From: Methanomassiliicoccaceae archaeon UBA480
GTDB taxonomy: Archaea > Thermoplasmatota > Thermoplasmata > Methanomassiliicoccales > Methanomethylophilaceae
Direction: 5' to 3'
Assembly: GCA_002506425.1 (NCBI GenBank)
Contig: DAXO01000029.1
Span: 3,328 to 16,257, forward strand
Length of the DNA stretch: 12,930 nt
Shown: in pieces, positions 7,027 to 12,907 of the stretch
Layout of the letters: every line of letters begins with the position of its first letter
Position numbering within the stretch: the first letter of the stretch is position 1
Notes under the pieces: generated by a model
Told to the model about the DNA's origin: nothing
The model's input: the letters and a program-made list of their open reading frames with translations, nothing else
Databases searched by the model: none
Translations under genes and position numbers: made by a program

Positions 7027-7314
7027 TCACCTCTTCGTCAGATCGGTTATGGAGGCATCGTTGCCGGATGGCTCGCCATCCATGTAGTACACGAACCCGT
7101 CCATCGATTCCTTCTCTTGGATGTCTGCCAGCTTCTCAGAGGCCTTCTTGCTGGAGAATACGAGGATCCCGTACGGGATTATGAGCATGATGAGGCCCAG
7201 TATGAACAGGGCCTCGTACGAATAATTCGGGTCGATGACGTACCCTGCGAATCCGAGAACCATCAGGATGAATCCGACGATCGGGATGATCTGCAAGTAG
7301 GGCGGCCTCTTCAT
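7027..7314 (-). CDS. Small two-helix membrane protein, function unknown
   Basis: This 95-residue protein begins MKRPPYLQII and has two predicted membrane helices, about residues 8-27 (LQIIPIVGFILMVLGFAGYV) and 35-53 (ALFILGLIMLIIPYGILVF), joined by a short DPNYSYE loop and followed by a charged soluble tail of about 40 residues rich in Lys, Glu and Asp. By the positive-inside tendency both ends are probably cytoplasmic. No family is recognised. It is the first gene of a two-gene unit with the HD-domain protein, 3 bases apart, suggesting a shared function, perhaps anchoring or regulating that enzyme, which is inference only. It has no clear Shine-Dalgarno, and a weak TATA-like CATTATCTA lies about 26 bases upstream. 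Confidence 0.8.
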   Translation of the reverse strand: MKRPPYLQIIPIVGFILMVLGFAGYVIDPNYSYEALFILGLIMLIIPYGILVFSSKKASEKLADIQEKESMDGFVYYMDGEPSGNDASITDLTKR

Positions 7315-7335
7315 GCGGCATCATCATACTACACA

Positions 7336-7344
7336 TAGATAATG
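7336..7344 (-). promoter_or_regulatory. Weak TATA-like element for the membrane protein/HD unit
   Basis: CATTATCTA on the minus strand is centred about 26 bases before the ATG at 7314, as expected for a leaderless mRNA. The match to an archaeal TATA box is poor, so this rests mostly on position. Confidence 0.35.
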
Positions 7345-7367
7345 AAGGCGTTCATCCGGTCGCATCG

Positions 7368-7377
7368 CATCGCGATG
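7368..7377. promoter_or_regulatory. Palindrome between divergent promoters
   Basis: CATCGCGATG is a perfect 10-base palindrome in the 107-base gap between the divergently transcribed membrane-protein and nitroreductase genes, 16 bases upstream of the nitroreductase TATA box. It is a candidate operator; chance occurrence cannot be excluded. Confidence 0.3.
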
Positions 7378-7392
7378 TAGCGGACCAATCGG

Positions 7393-7399
7393 TTTATAC
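7393..7399 (+). promoter_or_regulatory. TATA box of the nitroreductase-mtxX-queDCE operon
   Basis: TTTATAC lies 29 bases before the ATG at 7422. The predicted transcription start coincides with the start codon and no Shine-Dalgarno is present, so the first gene is probably read from a leaderless transcript. Confidence 0.6.
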
Positions 7400-7421
7400 G
7401 TCGTCTTATTAACACCGTGAC

Positions 7422-8036
7422 ATGGACTACACGGATGCAGTCGCCGCCAGGTATTCGGCATATATGCTGGATGACCGCATCGAGGAGGCGGGAGCCTCTT
7501 TCGACGACGTGGTCTCGATGATCCGTCGCATCGCTCCCGAGGTCCCCTCGTCGTACAATTCCCAGTCATGCAGGCTGGTCGTCCTCGGAGGGGATGCCCA
7601 CAGGGAGTTCTGGAGCCTGGTGACGGATGTCCTGCGCGACAAGGTATCCGATGAGGCCCGGTTCGCCAGGACGGAAAGCAAGATGCGGATGTTCTCGGCT
7701 GCCGCCGGGACAGTGCTCTTCTACGAGGTCGATCCGATAACCGACGAGCTGAAGAGGGAGCATCCGACGTATGCCGATGTGTTCCCCGTTTGGGCCGAGC
7801 ACGGCAATGCGATGATGCAGTTCGCCGTCTGGACCGCGTTCTTCGACATGGGGCTCGCCGCCAACATCCAGCACTACAATCCGCTCATAGACGGGAAGGT
7901 GAAGGAGGCCTTCGATATACCGGACGGGTACAGGCTCGTGTGCCAGATGGTGTTCGGAAGGCCTGCGGGGCCGCGTGCGGAGAAGGATAAGCTCTCCGGA
8001 GACGAGCTCGTATCGGTCAGGACGGGATCCAGATGA
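7422..8036 (+). CDS. Nitroreductase-family flavoprotein (Frm2/HBN1-like)
   Basis: The 204-residue protein fits the short FMN-dependent nitroreductase family, in particular the Frm2/HBN1-like branch: SSYNSQSCRLVVLGGDAHREFW near residues 43-65, AAAGTVLFYEVDP near 94-106, then YADVFPVWAEHGNAMMQFAVWTAFFDMGLAANIQHYNPLID (about 117-157) and the C-terminal VCQMVFGRPAG. Members use NAD(P)H to reduce nitro compounds, quinones or unknown physiological substrates; the real substrate cannot be told here. The ATG sits 29 bases after a TATA box. Its TGA overlaps the ATG of mtxX by 4 bases, so it heads an operon with mtxX and queDCE. Confidence 0.88.
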   Translation: MDYTDAVAARYSAYMLDDRIEEAGASFDDVVSMIRRIAPEVPSSYNSQSCRLVVLGGDAHREFWSLVTDVLRDKVSDEARFARTESKMRMFSAAAGTVLFYEVDPITDELKREHPTYADVFPVWAEHGNAMMQFAVWTAFFDMGLAANIQHYNPLIDGKVKEAFDIPDGYRLVCQMVFGRPAGPRAEKDKLSGDELVSVRTGSR

Positions 8037-8782
8037 TCAGCACTTCGGACGAGTTGCTTGCCGGCGGTCCGACCGATGTCAGGATAGGCATCGGCCGCGG
8101 AACGGACAGAGGGCTCGTCGAAGCCAGCGTCGAAGGCTCCGGGGCGGATGTGAGGATATACGACGATCCGTGGGAGCTCGTATCGGATATGGTGGACGGC
8201 AGGATAGATGCCGCCGTCCGCGGGGACATGCCGTCGGATGTCCTGGTGCCGATCCTGAGGAAGGAGCTGGGACTGGAGAGGCTGGAGCGCGCCGCGCTGA
8301 TGGAGCCGTCCGGCGGCAGGATGTTCCTGCTGGCTCCCGTCGGGATAGACGAAGGGTGGACGGAGGACCAGAGGTTCGACATCGCCCGCAGGTCGGCCGA
8401 TCTGGCTTCCAGAGTGGGCATGGACGCGCGCATAGCCGTCATGTCCGGCGGGAGGTCGGAGGACATCGGGAGATGCCCGGAGGTGGATGCCACCATCCTC
8501 GGTGCCGAGTCGGTGACCGAAAGACTCATCAAGGCCGGCTACGACGCCTACAACTGCCAGATCCTGGTGGAGAACGCCGCGAAGGAGGCCGGAGTAATCG
8601 TGGCTCCGGACGGGATATGTGGCAATCTGATATTCAGGACCATGCACTTCATAGGAGGTGCCAGATCCCTGGGGGCGCCCCTGCTGAACACCGATAAGGT
8701 GTTCGTGGACACGTCCAGGGCCAAAACCGATTACAGGGATTCCATAGCCCTGGCAGGAAGATTGACGGAGGAAGCAATATGA
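8033..8782 (+). CDS. mtxX: Probable methanogenesis marker protein 4 (MtxX)
   Basis: The 249-residue protein resembles MtxX/methanogenesis marker 4, a family found in methanogens and distantly related to phosphate acyl- and acetyltransferases. The C-terminal half is the most telling: GAESVTERLIKAGYDAYNC (about 162-180), then GVIVAPDGICGNLIFRT, HFIGGARSLGAPLLNTDKVFVDTSRAKTDY, a Gly-rich, phosphate-handling-like architecture. The N-terminus (RIGIGRGTDRG) and DDPWELVSDMVDGRIDAAVRG also fit the fold. The biochemical function of the family is unsettled. It overlaps the nitroreductase upstream and queD downstream by ATGA junctions, so it is translationally coupled to both. Its presence is the best evidence that the host is a methanogen. 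Confidence 0.78.
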   Translation: MISTSDELLAGGPTDVRIGIGRGTDRGLVEASVEGSGADVRIYDDPWELVSDMVDGRIDAAVRGDMPSDVLVPILRKELGLERLERAALMEPSGGRMFLLAPVGIDEGWTEDQRFDIARRSADLASRVGMDARIAVMSGGRSEDIGRCPEVDATILGAESVTERLIKAGYDAYNCQILVENAAKEAGVIVAPDGICGNLIFRTMHFIGGARSLGAPLLNTDKVFVDTSRAKTDYRDSIALAGRLTEEAI

Positions 8783-9336
8783 TGTTGGAGATAGACGGCG
8801 GCTATTCGGGGATCAGGTTCTCCGCATGTCATTTCATACCGAGGCACGAGAAGTGCTCCAGGCTGCACGGCCATTCGTACATAGTGAGGCTCAGGCTCGA
8901 GGGGGACATCGGAGCCGAGGGCATGATCATGGACTTCGTCGTGCTCAAGAAGGAGCTCAAGGCGATCATCGAGGAGCTGGACCACAAGGCGCTGGTTCCG
9001 ACGCTGTCGGAGGATGTGAAGGTCACCGCGGACGAGGAGTCCGTGGAGGTCGTCGCCTGCGGCAAGAGGTACGTGTTCCCCAGGATGGACGTGACCCTCC
9101 TGGACGTTCCCAACACCACGGCCGAGGAGATGGCCAAGATGATGACTCTGAGGATCGTGTCCGATCTGGAGTTCCCTCCGAACGTCCGCTCCGTATCGGT
9201 CGGTCTGGACGAGGAGCGCGGACAGACCGCGTGGTACACGGAGGTCCTCCGATGCCGAAGGCAGTCGTGCTGCTGTCCGGAGGGCTCGACTCGACCACCA
9301 CGCTGGCCAAGGCCCTCGATGACGGCTGCGAGGTGA
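8779..9336 (+). CDS. queD: 6-carboxy-5,6,7,8-tetrahydropterin synthase QueD, with tail overlapping queC
   Basis: QueD converts dihydroneopterin triphosphate to 6-carboxytetrahydropterin, feeding preQ0 synthesis. Zinc ligands are His18 (SACHF), His30 and His32 (HGH); the spacing CxxxHGH with Cys26 matches QueD rather than classical pterin synthases. Asp68-His69 (LDHKAL) form the usual catalytic pair, and GLDEERGQTAWYTE (142-155) is the conserved C-terminal end. The ATG overlaps the mtxX stop as ATGA, with GGAGG seven or eight bases upstream. A normal family member would end near residue 156, just where queC starts. Instead the frame stays open for 29 more codons, overlapping queC by 85 bases and giving a Cys/Arg/Pro-rich tail (from LRCRRQSCCC). 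The core is certain, the tail doubtful as a functional element. Confidence 0.93.
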   Translation: MMLEIDGGYSGIRFSACHFIPRHEKCSRLHGHSYIVRLRLEGDIGAEGMIMDFVVLKKELKAIIEELDHKALVPTLSEDVKVTADEESVEVVACGKRYVFPRMDVTLLDVPNTTAEEMAKMMTLRIVSDLEFPPNVRSVSVGLDEERGQTAWYTEVLRCRRQSCCCPEGSTRPPRWPRPSMTAAR

Positions 9337-9938
9337 CCGCTCTCAGCTTCAGGTACGGCCAGAGGCACACCAAGGAGCTGGTGTCGGCCGAGAACGTCTG
9401 CAGGCACTACGGCGTGGCCCACGTCGTGGTCGATCTGGATCTGAGCTCCTACCGCTCCGCGCTCACCCGGAAGGACATCGACGTCCCTCTGGACAGGGAG
9501 GGGAAGCTGAGCGATGAGATCCCGGTGACGTACGTTCCGGCGAGGAACATAGTGTTCCTCAGCATAGCCGCGGGACTTTGCGAATCCATCGATGCGGACC
9601 GCATCTACATAGGAGCCAATGCCGTAGATTATTCCGGATATCCCGATTGCCGTCCCGAGTTCTTCGAGGCCTATCAGGAGATGCTCGCCAAGGGGACCAA
9701 GGCCGGTGTCGAGGGACATCCGATCAGGATCATGACGCCCATACTCAGGAGCTCCAAGGCGGACATCGTCAGGCTCGGAAAGAAGCTGGGCGCTCCTCTG
9801 GAGCTCACGTGGTCCTGCTACAACGGAGGGGAGAAGGCCTGCGGGCACTGCGACTCCTGCCGTCTGAGGCTCAAGGGATTCGAAGAGGCCGGCTACAGGG
9901 ACGAGATCGAGTACGAGCACGGTGAGAACCTCCTATGA
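9252..9938 (+). CDS. queC: 7-cyano-7-deazaguanine (preQ0) synthase QueC
   Basis: QueC converts 7-carboxy-7-deazaguanine to preQ0 using ATP and ammonia. The 228-residue protein has the PP-loop SGGLDS (residues 9-14), the conserved YVPARNIVFLSIAAG segment (94-108), GANAVDYSGYPDCRPEF (121-137) and four zinc cysteines at the end (Cys189, 197, 200, 203 in SCYNGGEKACGHCDSC). The frame is open well upstream of 9252, but ATG 9252 gives the family start MPKAVVLLSGG; the upstream extension is only the alternative frame of queD. A GGAGG at 9239-9243 (within queD) serves as ribosome-binding site. Its TGA overlaps the queE ATG by 4 bases. Confidence 0.96.
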   Translation: MPKAVVLLSGGLDSTTTLAKALDDGCEVTALSFRYGQRHTKELVSAENVCRHYGVAHVVVDLDLSSYRSALTRKDIDVPLDREGKLSDEIPVTYVPARNIVFLSIAAGLCESIDADRIYIGANAVDYSGYPDCRPEFFEAYQEMLAKGTKAGVEGHPIRIMTPILRSSKADIVRLGKKLGAPLELTWSCYNGGEKACGHCDSCRLRLKGFEEAGYRDEIEYEHGENLL

Positions 9939-10561
9939 GGATATGCGAGATCTTCAGATCGATACAGGGGGAGGGGCTCACCATGGGCCTTCCCACCGTC
10001 TTCGTCAGGGCCGTCGGATGCAATCTGCGCTGCAGGTGGTGCGACACCACGTATGCATTCGAAGGAGGCACCGAGATGTCCGTGGACGAGATAGTCCGCG
10101 CCGTCGGCGATTGTCCGAGGGTGTGCTTCACCGGAGGCGAGCCCATGCTCCAGCCCGATGCCCTGGAGCTCATAGAGAGGCTGATCTCCATGGGGAGGCA
10201 GGTCGATCTGGAGACCAACGGCTCGGTGGATCTGTCGAAGGTTCCGGACGATCCGCTCGTCCTGATAAGCATGGATCTGAAGTGCCCTTCGTCGGGCATG
10301 ACCGACAGGATGATCTGGAAGAACACGGAGCTGCTGGGGCCCAAGGACCAGCTCAAGTTCGTCATCGATACGCAGGAGGACCTCGATTTCGCAGTGGACT
10401 TCGTCAAATCGCGCAGGCCCCGCACGAACGTGATATTCGGGCCCGTCGGCGGCACGGAGAAGCTGGAGAAGCTGGCGGCCAGGGTGCTGGAGGAGGATAT
10501 CGATGTGAGGGTCCTGCCCCAGCTCCACAAGATAATCTGGGGGGAGAGGAGGGCCGTCTGA
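9935..10561 (+). CDS. queE: 7-carboxy-7-deazaguanine synthase QueE (radical SAM)
   Basis: QueE rearranges 6-carboxytetrahydropterin to 7-carboxy-7-deazaguanine. The 208-residue protein carries SIQGEG (9-14), the [4Fe-4S] motif CNLRCRWC (Cys29, Cys33, Cys36; CxxxCxxC), the SAM-binding TGGEPMLQ (66-73), DLETNGS (91-97) and SMDLKCPSSG (112-121). It is short, as in several archaeal QueE proteins. The ATG overlaps the queC stop (ATGA). It closes the plus-strand operon; 12 bases later the minus-strand NifX-like gene ends. In archaea the product preQ0 is inserted at position 15 of tRNA and converted to archaeosine by enzymes not present in this window. Confidence 0.96.
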   Translation: MRICEIFRSIQGEGLTMGLPTVFVRAVGCNLRCRWCDTTYAFEGGTEMSVDEIVRAVGDCPRVCFTGGEPMLQPDALELIERLISMGRQVDLETNGSVDLSKVPDDPLVLISMDLKCPSSGMTDRMIWKNTELLGPKDQLKFVIDTQEDLDFAVDFVKSRRPRTNVIFGPVGGTEKLEKLAARVLEEDIDVRVLPQLHKIIWGERRAV

Positions 10562-10573
10562 CCCTCCCTCCCC

Positions 10574-10930
10574 TCATTCGGGTTTCTGGGATTCGAACTT
10601 CTTCTTCCTTTCGACGCGTCTCAGGTAGTCGCGGACGCTCTCCTCGACCGTCCCCTCCTCGTCCGTCGCCACGTCGATCCCGGCCTTGCGCAGGATGTCC
10701 ATCCCGTGCATGCCTATGCCGCCGGTCAGGACGGCGTCCACGCATCCCAGGCCGACGATGGCCTTGGCCACCGCCATGCCCGCTCCCTGCTCCGAGTCGA
10801 TGAACTCGTTGACTATCACCCTGAAGTCCAGGGTGTCGGAGTCGATCAGCAGGAAGCACGGAGCATGGCCGAAGTCGTCGGCGATGTAGGAGTCCAGGGA
10901 CTCCCCTTCGGATACGGCGAGGATCTTCAT
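10574..10930 (-). CDS. NifX/NafY-like dinitrogenase iron-molybdenum cofactor family protein
   Basis: The 118-residue protein is a single domain of the Fe-Mo cofactor biosynthesis (NifX/NifB C-terminal-like) family: MKILAVSEG start, the conserved DDFGHAPCFLLID (18-30), then GLGCVDAVLTGGIGMHGMDILRKAGIDV (60-87), ending in a Lys/Glu-rich tail. Family members bind iron-sulfur or iron-molybdenum clusters; many archaea without nitrogenase carry them beside Mrp-type ATPases, so a general role in metal-cluster handling is more likely than nitrogen fixation. Its ATG overlaps the mrp stop by 4 bases (ATGA), so the two are translationally coupled. Cys25 and Cys63 are the only cysteines. Confidence 0.9.
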   Translation of the reverse strand: MKILAVSEGESLDSYIADDFGHAPCFLLIDSDTLDFRVIVNEFIDSEQGAGMAVAKAIVGLGCVDAVLTGGIGMHGMDILRKAGIDVATDEEGTVEESVRDYLRRVERKKKFESQKPE

Positions 10931-11751
10931 TCTACCGTTTTCACTATCTTGTCGACGATCGACTTGAAGGCCTTGGCGGAGGCGGAATCCGGGTATTTGA
11001 GGACGACAGGCATTCCGCTGTCGCCGGCATCCACGACTCCGGGCTCTATGGGGACCTTTCCGAGGAACTGGACGTTCAGCTCCTTGGCGGCGGCTTCGCC
11101 TCCGCCGGACTTGAAGATGTCCGTGACCTCTCCGCAGTGGGGGCAGACGAATCCGCTCATGTTCTCGACGATCCCGATTATGGGGATGTGCGTCTCGGCT
11201 CCGAACCTCAGGGACTTCCTGCTGTCGAGGAGCGCGACGTCCTGCGGCGTGGTCACGATGACCATCCCGTCGGCCTTGGGCATGAGCTGGACGACGGACA
11301 GCGCCTCATCTCCGGTTCCGGGAGGCATGTCCACGACGAGATAGTCCAGGTCGCCCCAGTTGACATCCTCGATGAACTGCTTGATGGCTCCCATCTTGAC
11401 GGGTCCCCTCCACATGATGGGGGAATCCTTGTCGGGAAGCAGGAACGCCATGGACATGAGCTTGAGGGACGGAGGGACGGTGACGGGGATCAGCCTCTCG
11501 TCGAGGACGTGCAGCTTCTCGTCCTCGACTCCGAACATCTTGGCGATGTTGGGGCCGGTGATATCGACGTCCATGATGCCGACCTGGTATCCCCTGTTGG
11601 ACAGCTCGGTCGCCAGATTGGACGACACGGTGCTCTTGCCGACTCCTCCCTTGCCGCTCATCACGATGATGATGTGCTTGATCTTCCCGAGGGCATCCTG
11701 GAGCCTGGTCTCCTCCTCGATGGATTCGGCAGTCATGACTGGATTTGCCAT
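10927..11751 (-). CDS. Mrp/NBP35-family iron-sulfur cluster carrier ATPase
   Basis: The 274-residue P-loop ATPase has the deviant Walker A GKGGVGKST (33-41) with the signature lysine Lys34, the switch region DVDITGPNIAKMFG (61-74), VVDMPPGTGD (139-148) and the cluster-binding pair CPHC (Cys203, Cys206). Such proteins bind a [4Fe-4S] cluster at a dimer interface and pass it to apoproteins in the cytoplasm, a heavy demand in methanogens. The frame extends upstream to 11814, but ATG 11751 (MANPVMTAES) is preferred: it has a GAGGT ribosome site and a TATA box at 11785-11792, which the longer start would cover. It is the first gene of a two-gene unit with the NifX-like protein. Confidence 0.94.
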   Translation of the reverse strand: MANPVMTAESIEEETRLQDALGKIKHIIIVMSGKGGVGKSTVSSNLATELSNRGYQVGIMDVDITGPNIAKMFGVEDEKLHVLDERLIPVTVPPSLKLMSMAFLLPDKDSPIMWRGPVKMGAIKQFIEDVNWGDLDYLVVDMPPGTGDEALSVVQLMPKADGMVIVTTPQDVALLDSRKSLRFGAETHIPIIGIVENMSGFVCPHCGEVTDIFKSGGGEAAAKELNVQFLGKVPIEPGVVDAGDSGMPVVLKYPDSASAKAFKSIVDKIVKTVE

Positions 11752-11784
11752 CTTCTTTACCTCTGCGCACCCGTAGCCTCTGCG

Positions 11785-11792
11785 GATATAAA
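11785..11792 (-). promoter_or_regulatory. TATA box of mrp
   Basis: On the minus strand TTTATATC lies 34-41 bases before the mrp ATG. The expected transcription start near 11763 leaves a leader of roughly 12 bases that includes the GAGGT ribosome-binding site. Confidence 0.6.
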
Positions 11793-11801
11793 CCACGCTC
11801 G

Positions 11802-11838
11802 GATGCCTCGGCATCGGTTCCGGAGAGCGGATTCTCCG
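11802..11838. promoter_or_regulatory. Two inverted repeats between mrp and the CBS-ParB gene
   Basis: GATGCC-TC-GGCATC (11802-11815) and CGGAGA-GCGGAT-TCTCCG (11821-11838) are both perfect inverted repeats of 6-base arms. They lie back to back in the 122-base divergent gap, upstream of the mrp TATA box and just before the putative TATA element of the plus-strand gene. They are candidate operators for shared control of both units. Confidence 0.4.
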
Positions 11839-11841
11839 ACG

Positions 11842-11850
11842 TTTTCATAT
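11842..11850 (+). promoter_or_regulatory. Weak TATA-like element for the CBS-ParB gene
   Basis: TTTTCATAT is centred about 28 bases before the ATG at 11874, the position expected for a leaderless transcript. The match to a TATA box is modest. Confidence 0.4.
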
Positions 11851-11873
11851 CGTACGACGGCGATGCGGAAGCG

Positions 11874-12725
11874 ATGCCAGAGGCCACAGTCGGAGAGTAC
11901 ATGGTCCGGGATGTCCAGACGGTCAGTCCGGACATGACGGTCGAGCAGGTGAGGCAGGAGATCATCAATTCCAACTTCCACGGGTTCCCGATTACTGAGA
12001 AGGGGTATCTCCTGGGATTCGTCACGGCCAAGGAGCTCCTGAGGCATATCGACAAGCCCAATGCTAAGATCCGCTCGGTGATGAAGAGGGGAACGCTGTG
12101 CGCCATACCGTCGATGTCCACCGACGATGCCACGCGCATCCTGTTCAGATACGGGCTGAGGAACCTCCCCGTCGTGGACGAGGACAAGAAGCTTGTGGGA
12201 ATCATCTCCAACATCGATATCGTCCGCTCCCAGATAGAGAAGTCCCGTCCCGGCAAGGTCATGTCGGTCAAGAACTTCCTGGAGCAGCAGAACGGCCTCA
12301 GATTCAAGGTGGTGAACAAGGAGATCCCGGTGGATTCCATAATCCCCACGCAGAAGGAGGTCTACATGGACGAGCTCATCGGCCGCCAGTACGAGCTGAA
12401 GAGGGGGCTCAACGAGCCTCTGATAGTGGTGCAGAGGCGCGAAGGATATCTTCTCGTGGACGGACATCACAGGATCATGGCGGCCAAGAAGCTGGGGCTC
12501 AAGGACTTCAAGGCCATCGTGCTGGTGCCGAACGATTTCGATACGAAGATCGGACTCGAGAAGACCGCCGAGCGCTGGGGGCTGCACTCGCTCGATGATG
12601 TCAAGATAATCGAGGGTTCCAAGCATCCGTTCATGGAGATCACCACCATGCTCCTCCCGAGCGAGGAGGCCGATGGCATAAACCAGAGGCTCATGGACAG
12701 TGTGAAGGACGAGAACGGCAATTGA
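11874..12725 (+). CDS. CBS-domain pair fused to a ParB-like domain
   Basis: The 283-residue protein has two CBS domains (about residues 6-58 and 66-120; VGEYMVRDVQTVSPDMTVEQV and IRSVMKRGTLCAIPSMSTDDATRIL...LPVVDEDKKLVGIISNIDIV), then a ParB/sulfiredoxin-like domain (about 143-220) containing VDSIIPTQ and the box DGHHRIMAAKKLG (196-208). CBS pairs bind adenosine nucleotides; ParB-like domains can bind or hydrolyse nucleotides. No ParB helix-turn-helix DNA-binding region is seen, so chromosome partitioning is unlikely; a nucleotide-sensing enzyme or kinase-like role is possible. The frame runs upstream to 11745, but ATG 11874 (MPEATVGEYM) begins just before the first CBS domain and sits 28 bases after a TATA-like element. 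The C-terminal ~60 residues match nothing I recognise. Confidence 0.87.
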   Translation: MPEATVGEYMVRDVQTVSPDMTVEQVRQEIINSNFHGFPITEKGYLLGFVTAKELLRHIDKPNAKIRSVMKRGTLCAIPSMSTDDATRILFRYGLRNLPVVDEDKKLVGIISNIDIVRSQIEKSRPGKVMSVKNFLEQQNGLRFKVVNKEIPVDSIIPTQKEVYMDELIGRQYELKRGLNEPLIVVQRREGYLLVDGHHRIMAAKKLGLKDFKAIVLVPNDFDTKIGLEKTAERWGLHSLDDVKIIEGSKHPFMEITTMLLPSEEADGINQRLMDSVKDENGN

Positions 12726-12759
12726 TCGTCCGGGCGGGGATCGGGATCTGATTCTTCGT

Positions 12760-12797
12760 GGCTGACCCTGCTTTGCTTTTCGGGAGCAGGGTCAGTC
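12760..12797 (+). terminator. Strong hairpin after the CBS-ParB gene
   Basis: GGCTGACCCTGCT (12760-12772) pairs with AGCAGGGTCAGTC (12785-12797): 13 pairs with one G-U, closing a 12-base loop that contains TTTT. It begins 34 bases after the CBS-ParB stop. It lacks a following T-tract, so it may protect the mRNA 3' end or form part of a small RNA rather than act as a terminator. Confidence 0.4.
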
Positions 12798-12817
12798 AAC
12801 CGTTTGCATGCGCAAAA

Positions 12818-12881
12818 TCTGAGGTTCTGCATGTTCGGTGCCAGTCCGACCAAAGGGCTCATCGATTTCTGAGGTCTGAGG
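12818..12881 (+). repeat. Heptamer repeats TCTGAGG
   Basis: TCTGAGG occurs three times, at 12818-12824 and in direct tandem at 12868-12874 and 12875-12881. The tandem pair ends 20 bases before the TATA-like element at 12902, a position suited to an activator or repressor site. Confidence 0.4.
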
Positions 12882-12899
12882 GGCTTGATCGAGTCCCTT

Positions 12900-12907
12900 C
12901 GATATAA
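12900..12907 (+). promoter_or_regulatory. TATA-like element pointing out of the window
   Basis: CGATATAAC (GATATAAC core ending at 12908) near the right edge would place a transcription start at about 12927-12932. With the leaderless pattern seen elsewhere, a plus-strand gene probably begins at or just beyond the end of the window. Confidence 0.4.

Noticed and set aside
6040..7338. Long plus-strand open frame (432 codons) opposite the HD and membrane-protein genes
   Set aside because: The minus strand carries recognisable HD motifs and membrane helices; the plus-strand product has no recognisable features.
8826..9938. Long start of queC giving a 370-residue protein
   Set aside because: The first 142 residues are the wrong frame of queD; the family start MPKAVVLLSGG is at 9252.
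10588..10598. tRNA T-loop-like sequence (GTTCGAATCCC on the minus strand)
   Set aside because: Flanks do not form a T-stem or any other tRNA arm; it lies inside the coding end of the NifX-like gene.
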